Notes: generated by a model not told the origin, from the letters alone. A stretch of 64,000 bases of DNA from Xanthomonas bromi (GCF_900092025.1 NZ_FLTX01000008.1:62001-126000); one strand, 5' to 3'; shown: positions 8,966 through 19,003, numbered from the stretch's first letter. Translations and numbers: made by a program.

Positions 8966-10138
8966 TTAGAACTGCACCTGCGCACGCAATTCCATCACGT
9001 GCGGGGTTACATGCACGCCGTTGCGCGAGGAATCGACCCAGCTGTAGTTGGCCTGGAACTTGAAGTGGCTGGTGAGGTACCAGTTGGCGCCGATGGTGGT
9101 GTCGTGCTGACGGCCGCCGTGGACGTTGTTGTCTTCCAGGTTCAGGCGGCTGTAGCGGGCGGTCAGCTCGACCGCACCGTAGTCGTGCGCCGGCTTGATG
9201 TTGCCCGGGACGCCACCGGTATAGCTGCGCGACTCGCCGGTCAGCGACCAGGTGCCGTACACGTACTGGCCCTGGGCGATGAAGTGCGGCTGGCCGGCAT
9301 TACGCGCCACTTCGGCACGCAGCGCTTCGCTCTGCAGCGAGAACGGGCCGTGGATCCACAGCGCTTCCACGCCGGTGCGGATCACGTGGTCCACATCGAG
9401 AATGGTGCCGGTGTCGATCAGGCGCACGTCGGTCAGGCCGGCTTCCGGGCGGGCACGCAGACGCACGCGCGGGCTGAAGGACACCCCGCGGCCGTCGCTG
9501 AAACCACGCGGGTTCTCCACCGAACCGGCAATGCCCAGATGCAGCACGTCGCCTTCGGCCTTGAACGGGGTCCATGCGGCATGCACGGCCTGGGTGGTGC
9601 CCGGGTTGTCGCCCTGCAGATCCTGGCCGCCGTACGCGCCGGCCTGCAGCAGGTACTGCTGACGTTCCAGGGTCCATTCCACGCCGGTCCGACGGCCCTG
9701 GAACACCGCCTGCACCGGCAGGCCCAGTTCCATGAAGCTGCCCGCACGCGAGCTCTGCACCGCTTCCAGACCCACCGGCACCTTCATGTAGCCCAGCCGC
9801 ACGCGGCCGTAGTCCTGGCCCAGCAGCGCCTTGGTCTCGAAGCGGTAGAACACGTCCAGCCACAGCTTGGCTTCGAAGTCGAAATACACCATGGCGTCGT
9901 AGACGCCCTTCTTCTTGATGGTGGCGCCGAATTCCTTGCGGCGGAAATCGTTGCGGTCTTCCAGGCGATCGTCGCCGGAGAAGTTGTTGTCGTCGTAGGC
10001 GTAGTTGCCGGTCAGGCCCAACTCGGTGCCATCACCGAAGGTGTACTTGGTCGGCCAGTTTTCGATCGAGGTGGCTGCATTGGCAGCGGTGGGGACGATG
10101 GCAGCGGCCACCGCCAGGACAAGTAGATTCAGGCGCAT
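8966..10138 (-). CDS. OprO/OprP-family outer-membrane porin
   Basis: This 390-residue protein has a signal peptide (MRLNLLVLAVAAAIVPTAANA) and a 16-strand-type porin body of the phosphate-selective OprO/P family: FGDGTELGLTGNYAYDDNNFSGD, DAMVYFDFEAKLWLDVFYRFETKALLG in part, RLGYMKVPVGLEAVQSS, and the C-terminal strand ELRAQVQF ending in Phe as outer-membrane proteins do. OprO/P porins carry phosphate or polyphosphate, but relatives in xanthomonads are not all anion specific. The divergent neighbour is dctA. The ATG at 10138 starts the signal peptide directly. Confidence 0.85.
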   Translation of the reverse strand: MRLNLLVLAVAAAIVPTAANAATSIENWPTKYTFGDGTELGLTGNYAYDDNNFSGDDRLEDRNDFRRKEFGATIKKKGVYDAMVYFDFEAKLWLDVFYRFETKALLGQDYGRVRLGYMKVPVGLEAVQSSRAGSFMELGLPVQAVFQGRRTGVEWTLERQQYLLQAGAYGGQDLQGDNPGTTQAVHAAWTPFKAEGDVLHLGIAGSVENPRGFSDGRGVSFSPRVRLRARPEAGLTDVRLIDTGTILDVDHVIRTGVEALWIHGPFSLQSEALRAEVARNAGQPHFIAQGQYVYGTWSLTGESRSYTGGVPGNIKPAHDYGAVELTARYSRLNLEDNNVHGGRQHDTTIGANWYLTSHFKFQANYSWVDSSRNGVHVTPHVMELRAQVQF

Positions 10139-10422
10139 AGGTATGGTCTTCGGCAATGAGAAGGGGCCGGGCGTCCTGCCCTGGCGGTCGCAATGACTGT
10201 CTTCAGCAAGCGCGCAGGGTCCGGACGACGGCAGCACAGAAACGGTGTCTGCGTTAAACGCAATTAACGGCCGGCAGCGGCGCCGCTGAAGTGTAAGCCG
10301 ACGTTCAGCCGTTGGACATGGAGTAGTACCAATGGGCTATCGGCCACGGCTGTGACGTACGGCCAGAATGCGTGCAACGGGTACCTGCTCAGGCACCCCC
10401 TCTCGTCCCCCGGAGTGGTGTC
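10139..10422. promoter_or_regulatory. Divergent promoter region porin / dctA
   Basis: This 284-base intergenic region must contain the promoters of both the porin gene and dctA. I see a Shine-Dalgarno-like CGGAG near 10411 for dctA. I found no clear sigma-54 -24/-12 element, although dct genes in other proteobacteria often use one. No gene is supported here. Confidence 0.4.
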
Positions 10423-11796
10423 ATGCACATCAGTAAGCCTGCCGGCCCCCTGCCGGCGTCCGTTCCCTTCTACCGCCAGTTGTATTTCCAGGTGGTGGTG
10501 GCGATCGTTCTGGGTGCCCTGCTGGGCCATTTCGAACCCGCCTTCGCCGAAAGCCTCAAGCCGCTGGGCGATGCCTTCATCAAACTGGTGAAGATGATCA
10601 TCGCCCCGGTGATCTTCCTGACCATCGTCACCGGCATCGCCGGCATGACCCACCTCAAGACGGTGGGTCGGGTGTTCGGCAAGGCGATGGCCTACTTCCT
10701 GTTCTTCTCCACCCTGGCCCTGGTGGTCGGTCTGGTGGTGGCGCACGTGGTGCAGCCCGGCGCCGGCATGAACATCAATCCGGCCGATCTGGATCAGAGC
10801 GCGGTCAAGAGCTATGTCGAGAAGTCGCACGACCTGACCCTGGTCGGCTTCCTGATGGACATCATTCCCAACTCGCTGATCGGCGCTTTCACCGGCGACC
10901 AGGTGGTCAACGGCAAGCTGACCGGGCCGAACATCCTGCAGGTGCTGTTCGTGGCGGTGTTGTTCGGTGTGTCGCTGGCGCTGGTGGGCGAACGCGGCAA
11001 GCCGGTGCTGAACCTGCTGGAAGCGCTGATCGCGCCAGTGTTCAAGCTGGTGCACATCTTGATGCGTGCCGCACCGATCGGTGCCTTCGGTGCGATCGCC
11101 TTCACCATCGGCAAATACGGCGTCGAGTCGCTGGTCAACCTTGCCTGGCTGGTGGGCTCGTTTTACCTGACCTCGTTGCTGTTCGTGCTGGTGATCCTGG
11201 GCGTGGTGTGTCGGCTGTGCGGGTTTTCGGTGCTCAAGCTCATTCGCTATTTGAAGGCCGAATTGCTGCTGGTGCTGGGCACGTCTTCGTCGGAGTCGGC
11301 GCTGCCGTCGCTGATGGAGAAGATGGAGAAGGCCGGCTGCGAGAAGTCGGTGGTGGGCCTGGTGGTCCCGACCGGTTATTCGTTCAACCTGGACGGCACC
11401 AACATCTACATGACCCTGGCCGCGCTGTTCATCGCCCAGGCGACCAATACCGAGCTGACCCTGGGCCACCAGATCGCACTGCTGGCGGTGGCCATGCTCA
11501 GCTCCAAGGGCGCTGCGGGCGTGACCGGTGCCGGCTTCATCACCCTGGCCGCGACGCTGGCCGTGGTGCCGGAAGTGCCGGTGGCCGGCATGGCGCTGAT
11601 CCTGGGCGTGGACCGTTTCATGAGCGAATGCCGCTCGCTGACCAACTTCATCGGCAATGCGGTCGCCACCGTCGTGGTCTCGCGCTGGGAAAATGCGTTG
11701 GACCGCGACCGCCTCAAGCTGGTCCTGGACGGTGGCGAACCGCCGCTGCTGGCCCCGGTCGGCCAACCCGGCGTGGCACCTGCCAGCCTGCGTTGA
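10423..11796 (+). CDS. dctA: C4-dicarboxylate:proton/sodium symporter
   Basis: This 457-residue inner-membrane protein of the glutamate/dicarboxylate symporter family (DAACS) takes up succinate, fumarate and malate. It begins [20 protein letters not shown] and continues [22 protein letters not shown] (in part). The re-entrant serine-rich hairpin appears as [11 protein letters not shown], then [11 protein letters not shown] and the conserved [12 protein letters not shown], and finally [21 protein letters not shown] chose the ATG at 10423 because it follows CGGAG and sits at the family's usual start. It lies just upstream of malic enzyme, which uses its substrate malate. Confidence 0.95.
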   Translation: MHISKPAGPLPASVPFYRQLYFQVVVAIVLGALLGHFEPAFAESLKPLGDAFIKLVKMIIAPVIFLTIVTGIAGMTHLKTVGRVFGKAMAYFLFFSTLALVVGLVVAHVVQPGAGMNINPADLDQSAVKSYVEKSHDLTLVGFLMDIIPNSLIGAFTGDQVVNGKLTGPNILQVLFVAVLFGVSLALVGERGKPVLNLLEALIAPVFKLVHILMRAAPIGAFGAIAFTIGKYGVESLVNLAWLVGSFYLTSLLFVLVILGVVCRLCGFSVLKLIRYLKAELLLVLGTSSSESALPSLMEKMEKAGCEKSVVGLVVPTGYSFNLDGTNIYMTLAALFIAQATNTELTLGHQIALLAVAMLSSKGAAGVTGAGFITLAATLAVVPEVPVAGMALILGVDRFMSECRSLTNFIGNAVATVVVSRWENALDRDRLKLVLDGGEPPLLAPVGQPGVAPASLR

Positions 11797-11995
11797 TGCT
11801 TCCTGCGGCCCTGTCTTCCGTCGGTGTTGCCGGCGGGATGCAGGGCCGTTCTGCATTGCGCTGCACGCCGGCTGCGCCGCCCGTCGCGCTGCAGCATGCG
11901 ATCTTCCCTGCCGCGCTGACAGCTGCGCGACAGGCCCTTGTTCAGGCAGGAGGGTAGAATTCAGCCCTTCTGCGCCCTTGAGACCCACACAGCCG

Positions 11996-14305
11996 ATGTC
12001 CACCGACGACTTCAAACAGGCCGCCCTCGACTATCACCGTCAGCAGCCGGCCGGCAAGATCAGGGTCACCGCGACCAAGCCGATGCTGACCCAGCGCGAT
12101 CTGTCGCTGGCGTATTCGCCGGGCGTGGCCTTCGCCTGCGAGGCGATCGTCGAAGAACCCACCCAGGCCAGCGAGCTCACCGCGCGCGGTAATCTGGTGG
12201 CGGTCATCACCAACGGCACCGCGGTGCTGGGCCTGGGCAACATCGGTCCGCTGGCCTCCAAGCCGGTGATGGAAGGCAAGGGCGTGCTGTTCCAGAAGTT
12301 CGCCGGCATCGACGTGTTCGATATCGAAATCAACGAGAACGACCCGGACAAGCTGGTGGACATCATCGCCAGCCTGGAGCCGACCTTCGGCGGCATCAAT
12401 CTGGAAGACATCAAGGCGCCTGAGTGCTTCATCGTCGAGCGCAAGCTGCGCGAGCGCATGAACATCCCGGTGTTCCATGACGACCAGCACGGCACCGCGA
12501 TCATCGTCGGCGCGGCAGTGCTCAATGCGCTGGTGGTCACCGGCAAGAAGATCGAAGAGGTCAAGCTGGCCACCACCGGCATGGGCGCGGCGGGCATTTC
12601 CTGCGTCAACATGCTGGTCTCGCTTGGCCTGAAGCCGGAGAACATCCTGGCCCTGGACCGCGACGGGGTGATCCACACCGGCCGTACCGATCTGGACCCG
12701 GACAAGCAGCGCTACGCGCGCGACACAGACAAGCGCACCCTGGCCGAAATCGTCGAAGGCGCCGACATCTTCCTGGGCCTGTCGGCCGCCGGCATCCTCA
12801 AGCCGGAAATGGTCGCCACGATGGCGCGCCAGCCGGTGATCTTCGCGCTGGCCAATCCCAACCCGGAAATCACCCCGGAAACGGCCAAGGCGGTGCGTCC
12901 GGATTGCATCATCGGCACCGGCCGGTCGGACTATCCGAACCAGATCAACAACGTGCTGTGCTTTCCGTACTTGTTCCGCGGCGCGCTGGACGTGGGCGCC
13001 ACCGGCATCAACGAGGAAATGAAGATCGCCTGCGTCAAGGCGATCGCGGCGATGGCGCGGCGCGAGGCCTCCGACCTGGGCGCGGCCTATGGAGGCGAAA
13101 CCCCGAGTTTCGGCCCGGACTACCTGATTCCGCGTCCGCTGGACCCGCGTCTGCTGGTAGAGCTTTCTTCGGCCGTTGCGCAGGCGGCGATGGATTCGGG
13201 CGTGGCCACGCGCCCCATCACCGACATGGAGGCCTACCGCGACAAGCTCGGCCAGTTCGTCTACCGCACCAGCCTGATGATGAAGCCGGTCTACGACCGC
13301 GCCCGCGCCGACAAGCAGCGCGTGGTGTATGCCGAAGGCGAAGAAGAAGTGGTGCTGCGCGCGGTGCAGAGCGTGGTCGACGAAGGCCTGGCGTTCCCGA
13401 TCCTGATCGGCCGCCCGGACGTCATCGAAACGCGTATCGAACGCATGGGCCTGCGCCTGACCGCCGGTGTGGATTTCGAGATCACCAACATTCTCGACGA
13501 CCCCCGCTTCAACGATTACTGGCAGTACTACCATGCGCTCACCGAGCGCCGCGGCGTAACCGTGACCGCGGCCAAGGAGCTGATGCGCTCGCGTCCGACC
13601 CTGATCGCGGCGGTGATGGTGGCGCGCGGCGAAGCCGATGCGATGCTGTCCGGCGTGGTGGGGCGCTTCCACAAGAAGCTGGGCTACGCCCGCAGCGTGA
13701 TTCCGCTGGAACCGCGCGTGAGTTCCACCTCGGCAATGACGGGCGTGATCAACCAGCTGGGCGTGTTCTTCTTCCTGGATACCCACGTGCAGGAAGACCC
13801 CACCGTCGAACAGGTGGTCGAAGCCACGTTGCAGGCCGCCTATCGCCTCAAGCTGTTCGGCATCGAGCCCAATATCGCGCTGTTGTCGCACTCCAACTTC
13901 GGCAGCCACGACTCGCGCGACGCGCTGAAGATGCGCCAGGTGCGCGAGGCGCTGCTCAAGCGCAAGCCCGAGCTCAACATCGACGGCGAAATGCAGGGCG
14001 ACACCGCCTGGGACGAAGCGCTGCGCAAGCAGATCATGCCCAACAGCACGCTCAAGGGCCGCGCCAACCTGTTCGTGCTGCCGAACCTGGAAGCGGCCAA
14101 CATCGCCTACAACTTGGTACGCGTGTTCACCGACGGCGTGGCGATCGGCCCGATCCTGATGGGCATCTCCAAGCCGGTGCACATCCTCACCACCAGCGCC
14201 ACCTCGCGCCGGGTGATGAACATGACCGCCATCGCTGCGGTGGATGCGCAGATCCGCAGGCAGCGCGATGCGGAGAAAGCGGCAGCTGAAAAGGGTAACG
14301 AGTGA
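11996..14305 (+). CDS. maeB: NADP-dependent malic enzyme with phosphotransacetylase-like domain
   Basis: This 769-residue protein oxidatively decarboxylates malate to pyruvate, giving NADPH. The malic enzyme half (about 1-430) starts at [14 protein letters not shown] and contains the catalytic [19 protein letters not shown] (metal-binding Asp), an NAD(P)-binding [12 protein letters not shown], and [11 protein letters not shown]. The second half (430-769) is a phosphotransacetylase-like domain ([24 protein letters not shown]), normally catalytically silent and regulatory, as in E. coli MaeB. It follows dctA on the same strand after about 200 bases, which makes a malate uptake and use pair. Confidence 0.95.
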   Translation: MSTDDFKQAALDYHRQQPAGKIRVTATKPMLTQRDLSLAYSPGVAFACEAIVEEPTQASELTARGNLVAVITNGTAVLGLGNIGPLASKPVMEGKGVLFQKFAGIDVFDIEINENDPDKLVDIIASLEPTFGGINLEDIKAPECFIVERKLRERMNIPVFHDDQHGTAIIVGAAVLNALVVTGKKIEEVKLATTGMGAAGISCVNMLVSLGLKPENILALDRDGVIHTGRTDLDPDKQRYARDTDKRTLAEIVEGADIFLGLSAAGILKPEMVATMARQPVIFALANPNPEITPETAKAVRPDCIIGTGRSDYPNQINNVLCFPYLFRGALDVGATGINEEMKIACVKAIAAMARREASDLGAAYGGETPSFGPDYLIPRPLDPRLLVELSSAVAQAAMDSGVATRPITDMEAYRDKLGQFVYRTSLMMKPVYDRARADKQRVVYAEGEEEVVLRAVQSVVDEGLAFPILIGRPDVIETRIERMGLRLTAGVDFEITNILDDPRFNDYWQYYHALTERRGVTVTAAKELMRSRPTLIAAVMVARGEADAMLSGVVGRFHKKLGYARSVIPLEPRVSSTSAMTGVINQLGVFFFLDTHVQEDPTVEQVVEATLQAAYRLKLFGIEPNIALLSHSNFGSHDSRDALKMRQVREALLKRKPELNIDGEMQGDTAWDEALRKQIMPNSTLKGRANLFVLPNLEAANIAYNLVRVFTDGVAIGPILMGISKPVHILTTSATSRRVMNMTAIAAVDAQIRRQRDAEKAAAEKGNE

Positions 14306-14761
14306 GTTGATGCGGTAACGATTGGATTGTGCTGGCGAGCATTCGATCAACAGCGTGGTGGTTGATCGAAGTGCCGGCAGTCGGCCGACAACGCGCCGGT
14401 TGCTCGACGTGTTGGTAGTCGGTTGACACGGGGCAGTTGATGCGAAGTAGCACGCACTCGATCGACAAGGAGCAGTTTGATCCGGAGTAGCACCCACTCG
14501 ATCAACAGGGCACTGCGGGCGCTTCGAGAACCGTGCTGCAACGTAAGAACCGCGTTGCCACCAGCCATCGAGCAGCGCAGCCCCCAGTGCGTAGTCACGG
14601 CCTGAAAGCCCCTCTCCCCCGGGAGAGGGGTGAGGGGTGAGGGTACGGTGCACACTCAGCAGCGAATCAGCGTAGCGACCCCGAAGCGACGATCAACAAC
14701 GCAAGCGACAACGCTCGCGCTCCGTCATCAATCAACGCGATCGCACCAACAAGCGTCCCGC
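14306..14761. repeat. Intergenic repeat region: 39-bp tandem units and a palindrome
   Basis: This gap of about 450 bases holds no supportable gene. At 14433-14471 and 14472-14510 there are two imperfect tandem copies of a 39-base unit sharing GCAGTT-GAT-C---AGTAGCAC-CACTCGATC-ACA. A looser relative with CGATCAACAG lies near 14340. At 14609-14630 there is a perfect stem CCCCTCTCC / GGAGAGGGG followed by repeats of GGTGAGG. This palindrome looks like the short dispersed element common between xanthomonad genes. What the tandem units do is unknown. Confidence 0.6.
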
Positions 14762-15497
14762 TCACCGTGCATCCGGCGCAGCCACTAACAGCTCGATTTC
14801 CGCCAATTGCATGCGCGCAGGCAGCGTCAGCCGCAGCCGATACTCCGCATACGCGCCAGGCGTCGCAATCCGAAACGGGCGCGTCTGCAACGGCCACTGA
14901 AAACGTTCGTCGCTGCGCCGATCGACAACACGCCACGCGCCGCCTGTGCTGCGTGCTTCCAGCGTCCAGCCAGTGGCAGCAATCGCCGCACTGCCATTGG
15001 TCAACGTATACAGCGTCGCCGTGCCAGGTTCCAGTTCACTCAGCATCAATGTCGCCCCGGCTGACACCGTGCAATGCAACGCCATGCCGGTCGCGCGCCG
15101 CGCTGGCATAAACGCGTGTGCCGTCGTCCAGCAGCAGGTCCAGCGAGACATACGTGGATGCCACAGCGTCGTTGCCGACACTTTCCGGCAAGACCATCCA
15201 CGACAGCGTTGTCTGCATATCGATCAGAAGATCGGGAGTAAACAACGTGCACCGCCCAGCCGCACCGCTGCTCGCGTAACGCAATGCATGCGCTCCGCTG
15301 TAGCCGGCGTTTGGCTTGGCCGCATACGGCGCTGCGGGGCCGGCGCCGATGGCAACCCGCACGGCAGTGTTCGTCACCCGCATCGGCACCGGCTCGCCGC
15401 CCTCGAAACCGCTCGCGAAGTGCGTGGCTGCCATGGCCAGCAACGCGCAGAGCAACGGCGATGGCGCGCGCCAGACCACGCGGGTACAGCAGGACAA
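14762..15497 (-). pseudogene. GH92 alpha-mannosidase remnant lacking the catalytic core
   Basis: Two overlapping leftward frames make one broken gene. The first (15497 to 15036) opens with a signal peptide and a beta-sandwich like the N-terminal domain of xanthomonad GH92 glycosidases (GYSGAHALRY, LLLDDGTRVYASAARDRHGV). The second frame (to 14762) resembles the C-terminal F5/8-type tail of the same proteins (GTATLYTLTNG, ATGWTLEARSTGGAWRVVDR, LPARMQLAEIELLV). The roughly 600-residue catalytic part between them is missing and a frame change joins the ends near 15090. It is therefore a remnant made by internal deletion and cannot be an active mannosidase. The family is assigned from remembered patterns, not from an alignment. 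Confidence 0.6.
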
Positions 15498-15824
15498 CAG
15501 GCAAGGTCACCGGGTGGCGTCTCCTTGGGCACACGTCGCGGCACGTGTGTTGGGCCGATGTTGCGCCCGGTGCGGTTCACTTCGCCGCCGATTGGCAAAC
15601 GCTGACTCCCGATCATAGGCGGCATGCGCGGTACGGTGTCGTTGCGCCGCAGCGCCGCCGATGGGCGTGCGCTGCATATCGCTGCATCCACAGCGGCCTC
15701 GGCGATTGGATTGGCAACCGTTGCAACTATCGCCCACACGGCCCGGCGCTGTCCGGTCAATGGGCTGATCACCACGCAGGCTGTTAGAATCCGCGCTCTG
15801 CCTTTGCCTTCCGATCGCACCGCC
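15498..15824. other. Intergenic region upstream of the zinc-finger gene
   Basis: This stretch of about 330 bases lies between the GH92 remnant and the zinc-finger gene. I find no gene, RNA or clear terminator in it. It must carry the promoter of the rightward zinc-finger and lipopolysaccharide genes; a TTAGAATCC stretch near 15784 could be part of it, but this is weak. Confidence 0.3.
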
Positions 15825-16022
15825 ATGAGCCAGACCGCCACCGCGCCCGCCAATGCCGAAAAGCGTTACACCGTGCACCGCGGCGACCTGCCGCTGAGCT
15901 GCCCGACGCCCGCGATGGCGCTGTGGAACTCGCATCCGCGCGTGTACCTGCCGATCGAGGACGAGCCCAACTGCGAAGCCAAGTGCCCGTATTGCGGCGC
16001 GCTATTCGTCCTCGCCGACTGA
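15825..16022 (+). CDS. Small zinc-finger protein (zf-CHCC family)
   Basis: This 65-residue protein has the zf-CHCC pattern also seen in mitochondrial NDUFS6: LSCPTPAMALWNSHPRVYLP, then AKCPYCGALFVL, giving Cys, His and a CxxC pair to bind zinc. In proteobacteria the role of these short proteins is not well defined. It is followed after 10 bases by a glycosyltransferase on the same strand, so they probably share a transcript. The ATG at 15825 gives the usual length for this family. Confidence 0.85.
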   Translation: MSQTATAPANAEKRYTVHRGDLPLSCPTPAMALWNSHPRVYLPIEDEPNCEAKCPYCGALFVLAD

Positions 16023-16032
16023 TCCTGGCCGG

Positions 16033-17145
16033 ATGCACCGCCTGACCGTGGTGCAACTGCTGCCGGCGCTGCAGTCCGGCGGCGTCGAGCGCTCCACGCT
16101 GGAAATCGCCGCCGCGCTGGTGCGCGCCGGTCATCGCGCTGTGGTCGTGTCGGCTGGTGGGCGCTTGGTCCAGCCGCTGCTGGATGCCGGCGGTGAACAT
16201 CTGACCTTGGATATCGGCCGCAAATCGCTGCTGACGTTGCGGCATGTGGTCGGCCTGCGCCGCTTGTTTGCCGAACGCGGGGCCGACATCGTGCATGCGC
16301 GTTCGCGGCTGCCGGCCTGGCTGGGCTGGTACGCGCTGCGCGCGATGCCAGAGGCGACGCGGCCGCGCTTCGTCACCACCGTGCACGGGCTTAATTCGCC
16401 CAGTCGCTACAGCGCGGTGATGACCTATGGCGAGCGGGTGGTTTGCGTGTCGCAGACGGTCCGCGATTACGTGTGCACGCACTACCCGCAGACCGATCCG
16501 ACCCGCCTGCGCACCATTCCGCGCGGGGTGGACATCGCGCAGTTTCCGCGCCGGCTGCAGCCCGACCGCCGCGCACGGGCGTGGGTGCAGACACTGCTGC
16601 CTGGTCTCCTCGACGACGCGCCGCTGCTGCTGCTGCCGGGCCGTGGCACGCGCCTGAAGGGGCACGTGGACGGTCTGCAACTGCTCGCCGAGGTCCGTGC
16701 GGCCGGTGTCCCGGCGTTCTTGTGGTTGCCCGGTGCGCGCGAGCCAGGGCGCGAGGCTTATGTGCGCGAGCTGGAAGCCGACGCCGCGAGGCTGGGCGTG
16801 GCCGACGCAGTCGCCTTCACCGAGCCCACTGCCCGCATTGCCGAGGCGTATGCCGCCAGCAACCTGGTGCTGCAGCTCTCGCGCAAGCCGGAGGCATTCG
16901 GACGCACGGTGGTCGAAGCCCTGGCCATTGGGCGGCCGGTGCTGGGCTGGGCGCACGGCGGCGTCGGCGAATTGCTGGCCGAGTTGCAGCCTGGCGGCGC
17001 GGTGGCACCCTTCGATGCCCAGGCGCTGCGCACGCAGGCGCTGGCCTTGCTGCAGCAGGCGCCGACACCGCTCGCGGTACTCCCCTATACGTTGCAGGCC
17101 ATGCAAACGGCCACCTTGAAGGTTTATGACGAACTCCGCCGCTGA
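16033..17145 (+). CDS. Family 4 glycosyltransferase, probable LPS core/O-antigen synthesis
   Basis: This 370-residue GT-B enzyme has an N-terminal acceptor domain (VVQLLPALQSGGVERSTLEI, the usual GGxER loop) and a C-terminal nucleotide-sugar domain with the EX7E-type motif KPEAFGRTVVEALAIGRPVL. DIVHARSRLPAWLGWYA and TTVHGLNSPSRYSAVM also fit lipopolysaccharide transferases of the WaaG/GT4 type. It acts in the cytoplasm on the inner leaflet. The next gene, an O-antigen ligase, overlaps its end by 20 bases, and waaA and an LpxL-type gene lie 7 kb on, so a role in lipopolysaccharide is likely. The sugar transferred is unknown. Confidence 0.85.
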   Translation: MHRLTVVQLLPALQSGGVERSTLEIAAALVRAGHRAVVVSAGGRLVQPLLDAGGEHLTLDIGRKSLLTLRHVVGLRRLFAERGADIVHARSRLPAWLGWYALRAMPEATRPRFVTTVHGLNSPSRYSAVMTYGERVVCVSQTVRDYVCTHYPQTDPTRLRTIPRGVDIAQFPRRLQPDRRARAWVQTLLPGLLDDAPLLLLPGRGTRLKGHVDGLQLLAEVRAAGVPAFLWLPGAREPGREAYVRELEADAARLGVADAVAFTEPTARIAEAYAASNLVLQLSRKPEAFGRTVVEALAIGRPVLGWAHGGVGELLAELQPGGAVAPFDAQALRTQALALLQQAPTPLAVLPYTLQAMQTATLKVYDELRR

Positions 17146-18490
17146 GGTCCTTCCGAAGGCACCCGTGTTGACGCCCGATGCCGGCCGCTGGGCGCCGCTG
17201 TGGGTGATTCTGTTCGTGGCGCTATGGCCCACGCCCGGCCTGGCCGAAACCGTGCTCTCGCTGGGCGCTTTGTTCGCGGCCTACAGCTTGCTGCACGCGC
17301 GCTTTCGCGGCGGTACGCGGCTGCTCAGCGGCGCCGCGTGGGCGCTGACGAGCGTATTGTTCCTGGCCTACTGGTTGCCGCAGATGCTGTCGGCCTTCGA
17401 CGCGGTGGATGCCGGTCGCGCACTACGCAAATCGGCCACCGATCTGCGCTATCTGCCTTTCATGTGGTTATGCGCCATCGCCGTGGCCAATGCGCAGCGT
17501 CGTCGTCGCACCTTCACGGGGCTGGCGGTGATCGCCGGGGTCTGGGCGCTGGACGCGCTGTTGCAGGCCGCGTTCGGCACCAGTCCGTTGTTCTTCGGCA
17601 TCGATCAGATCAAACAGTTGATCAGCGGCCATGGCCTGTGCACGGCCCAAGAACTGGCGCTGGTGGACCGACTGAGCGGCGTGCTGGGCCCCTGCAATCT
17701 GAAATTCGGGCAGACCCTGGCCAGCCTGTCGCCGTTCCTGTTGCTGGCGCTGGGGCGGCGCACTGCCTGGGCCTGGGCCGGCGCTGCGGCGGCGGTCGGC
17801 ATCGTGCTGGTCTTGGCAGGTTCGCGCGCATCGTGGATCACTTACGCGCTGATCGTGTTGCTGTCCGGTTGGCAACGGCTGGGCGGGCGTCGCGTGCTGG
17901 CCGTGGCAGCGGTTGGCGCCTTGTTGGCCGCGGCGGTGGTGGCGGTGGCGCCACAGGCGCGCGAGCGCATCCAGCGCACGACGCTTGCATTCGGCAATGG
18001 CGAACAAGGCGTGGATCAGGCCTTGTCCGGGCGTGCCCAGATCTGGGGCGCGGCGCTGTGCATGATCCGAGAGCATCCGCTCAACGGCGTGGGCGCGCGC
18101 GGGTTCCGGCAGGCCTATCCGGCCTGCAATCCGGCACCCGATCAGGCGCCGGCGTGGGGCGACGGGCCGGCCTTCCATGCGCATCAGATCGTGCTCGAAA
18201 TCCTGGCCGAAACCGGCGTGATCGGCTTGCTGCTGTGGCTGGCCGGCGCGGCGCAGGCATGGCGCGCGTGGCGCTACTCAAGCGAGGCGGCGCGCGAGCA
18301 GGCGCGTCCGGCAATGATTGCGCTGGTGGCCACGGTATTCCCCATCAACACGCATCTGGCGTTTTATTCCAGCTTCTGGGGCGGCCTGAGCCTGATGCTG
18401 GCGGGGCTGTATGCCGGCGCCTTGCTCAACGACGATGTCGGGCCGCTACTGCCAAAGCCATCGCAGACAAGACCCAGCAAGGCAGCGTAA
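17126..18490 (+). CDS. O-antigen ligase family membrane protein
   Basis: This 454-residue inner-membrane protein has about 11 hydrophobic segments and a large periplasmic loop late in the chain, as in WaaL/O-antigen polymerase proteins. RASWITYALIVLLSG matches the conserved Arg of the family, and the sequence around LNGVGARGFRQAYPAC and DGPAFHAHQIVLEILAETGVIGLLL holds the conserved periplasmic His (HxHN-like) region. It would join O-antigen to lipid A-core on the periplasmic side. It starts within the end of the glycosyltransferase gene. Wzy-type polymerases look similar, so ligase is likely but not certain. Confidence 0.82.
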   Translation: MTNSAAEVLPKAPVLTPDAGRWAPLWVILFVALWPTPGLAETVLSLGALFAAYSLLHARFRGGTRLLSGAAWALTSVLFLAYWLPQMLSAFDAVDAGRALRKSATDLRYLPFMWLCAIAVANAQRRRRTFTGLAVIAGVWALDALLQAAFGTSPLFFGIDQIKQLISGHGLCTAQELALVDRLSGVLGPCNLKFGQTLASLSPFLLLALGRRTAWAWAGAAAAVGIVLVLAGSRASWITYALIVLLSGWQRLGGRRVLAVAAVGALLAAAVVAVAPQARERIQRTTLAFGNGEQGVDQALSGRAQIWGAALCMIREHPLNGVGARGFRQAYPACNPAPDQAPAWGDGPAFHAHQIVLEILAETGVIGLLLWLAGAAQAWRAWRYSSEAAREQARPAMIALVATVFPINTHLAFYSSFWGGLSLMLAGLYAGALLNDDVGPLLPKPSQTRPSKAA

Positions 18491-18776
18491 GCAGAGAACC
18501 GAACAGGCAAAACAACAGCAGTTCGTAGGTGGATATCGCTGCGGCGTTAAAAGCGGATATTCAGTTCGCTCGGGCACCGGCGGCAGCTACCTGCGCAGCG
18601 GCTGGGTGTAATGCCGATGGCGTGTTGCGGGTCGCCGCAACCACCAGCACCTAGAAGATCCGCAGTGCGGTAGAGCAGACCCAGGCACGTTCCCTGAAGC
18701 AGGCTAACGCGCACGAAGGCGCCACTGGAACATGCCGCACCCGCGCGGGCCTCATCACCAGATACGACACTACGCT

Positions 18777-18953
18777 CCGGCGACCGCGGTGCCGAGGTAC
18801 TGGCGCTGCAGGCCAGCCTGATCCAGTTGGGCATCAATGCGCGGATCAAGACGCCGCTCCCGATCAATGGCCTCTACGATCGATCTTCTCAACGTCATTG
18901 GTCGCCAATGAAACCACCACGACGTGTCAGCATCCCGGTCGAATCGATGCGCT
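18777..18953 (+). pseudogene. Fragment of a type IV effector with peptidoglycan-binding region
   Basis: Within a 513-base gap after the O-antigen ligase there is an open fragment reading SGDRGAEVLALQASLIQLGI and on to a stop at 18953. Bases 18777-18856 match 21968-22047 of the downstream effector gene at 77 of 80 positions, then the two diverge. In the full effector this segment is the start of a peptidoglycan-binding repeat. The fragment has no start codon or secretion tail and is probably a scar of an earlier effector gene or of recombination between effectors. The remainder of 18491-19003 shows nothing else I can support. Confidence 0.65.
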
Positions 18954-19003
18954 AAAATCCATAGCGGCCGCTACCCGCGCGACATCTGCACAAGCAAACG
19001 CAT

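Noticed and set aside
14609..14630. CCCCTCTCC palindrome as a terminator of malic enzyme
   Set aside because: It lies 300 bases beyond the stop and lacks a T-run; it fits a dispersed intergenic repeat better.
11942..14653. 900-codon open frame opposite malic enzyme
   Set aside because: The malic enzyme frame is conserved throughout; the opposite frame has no domain and a composition typical of antisense frames in GC-rich genes.
18547..18867. Leftward 106-codon frame between the O-antigen ligase and the immunity gene
   Set aside because: It is antisense to the effector fragment, whose rightward frame matches the intact effector; no motif is present.
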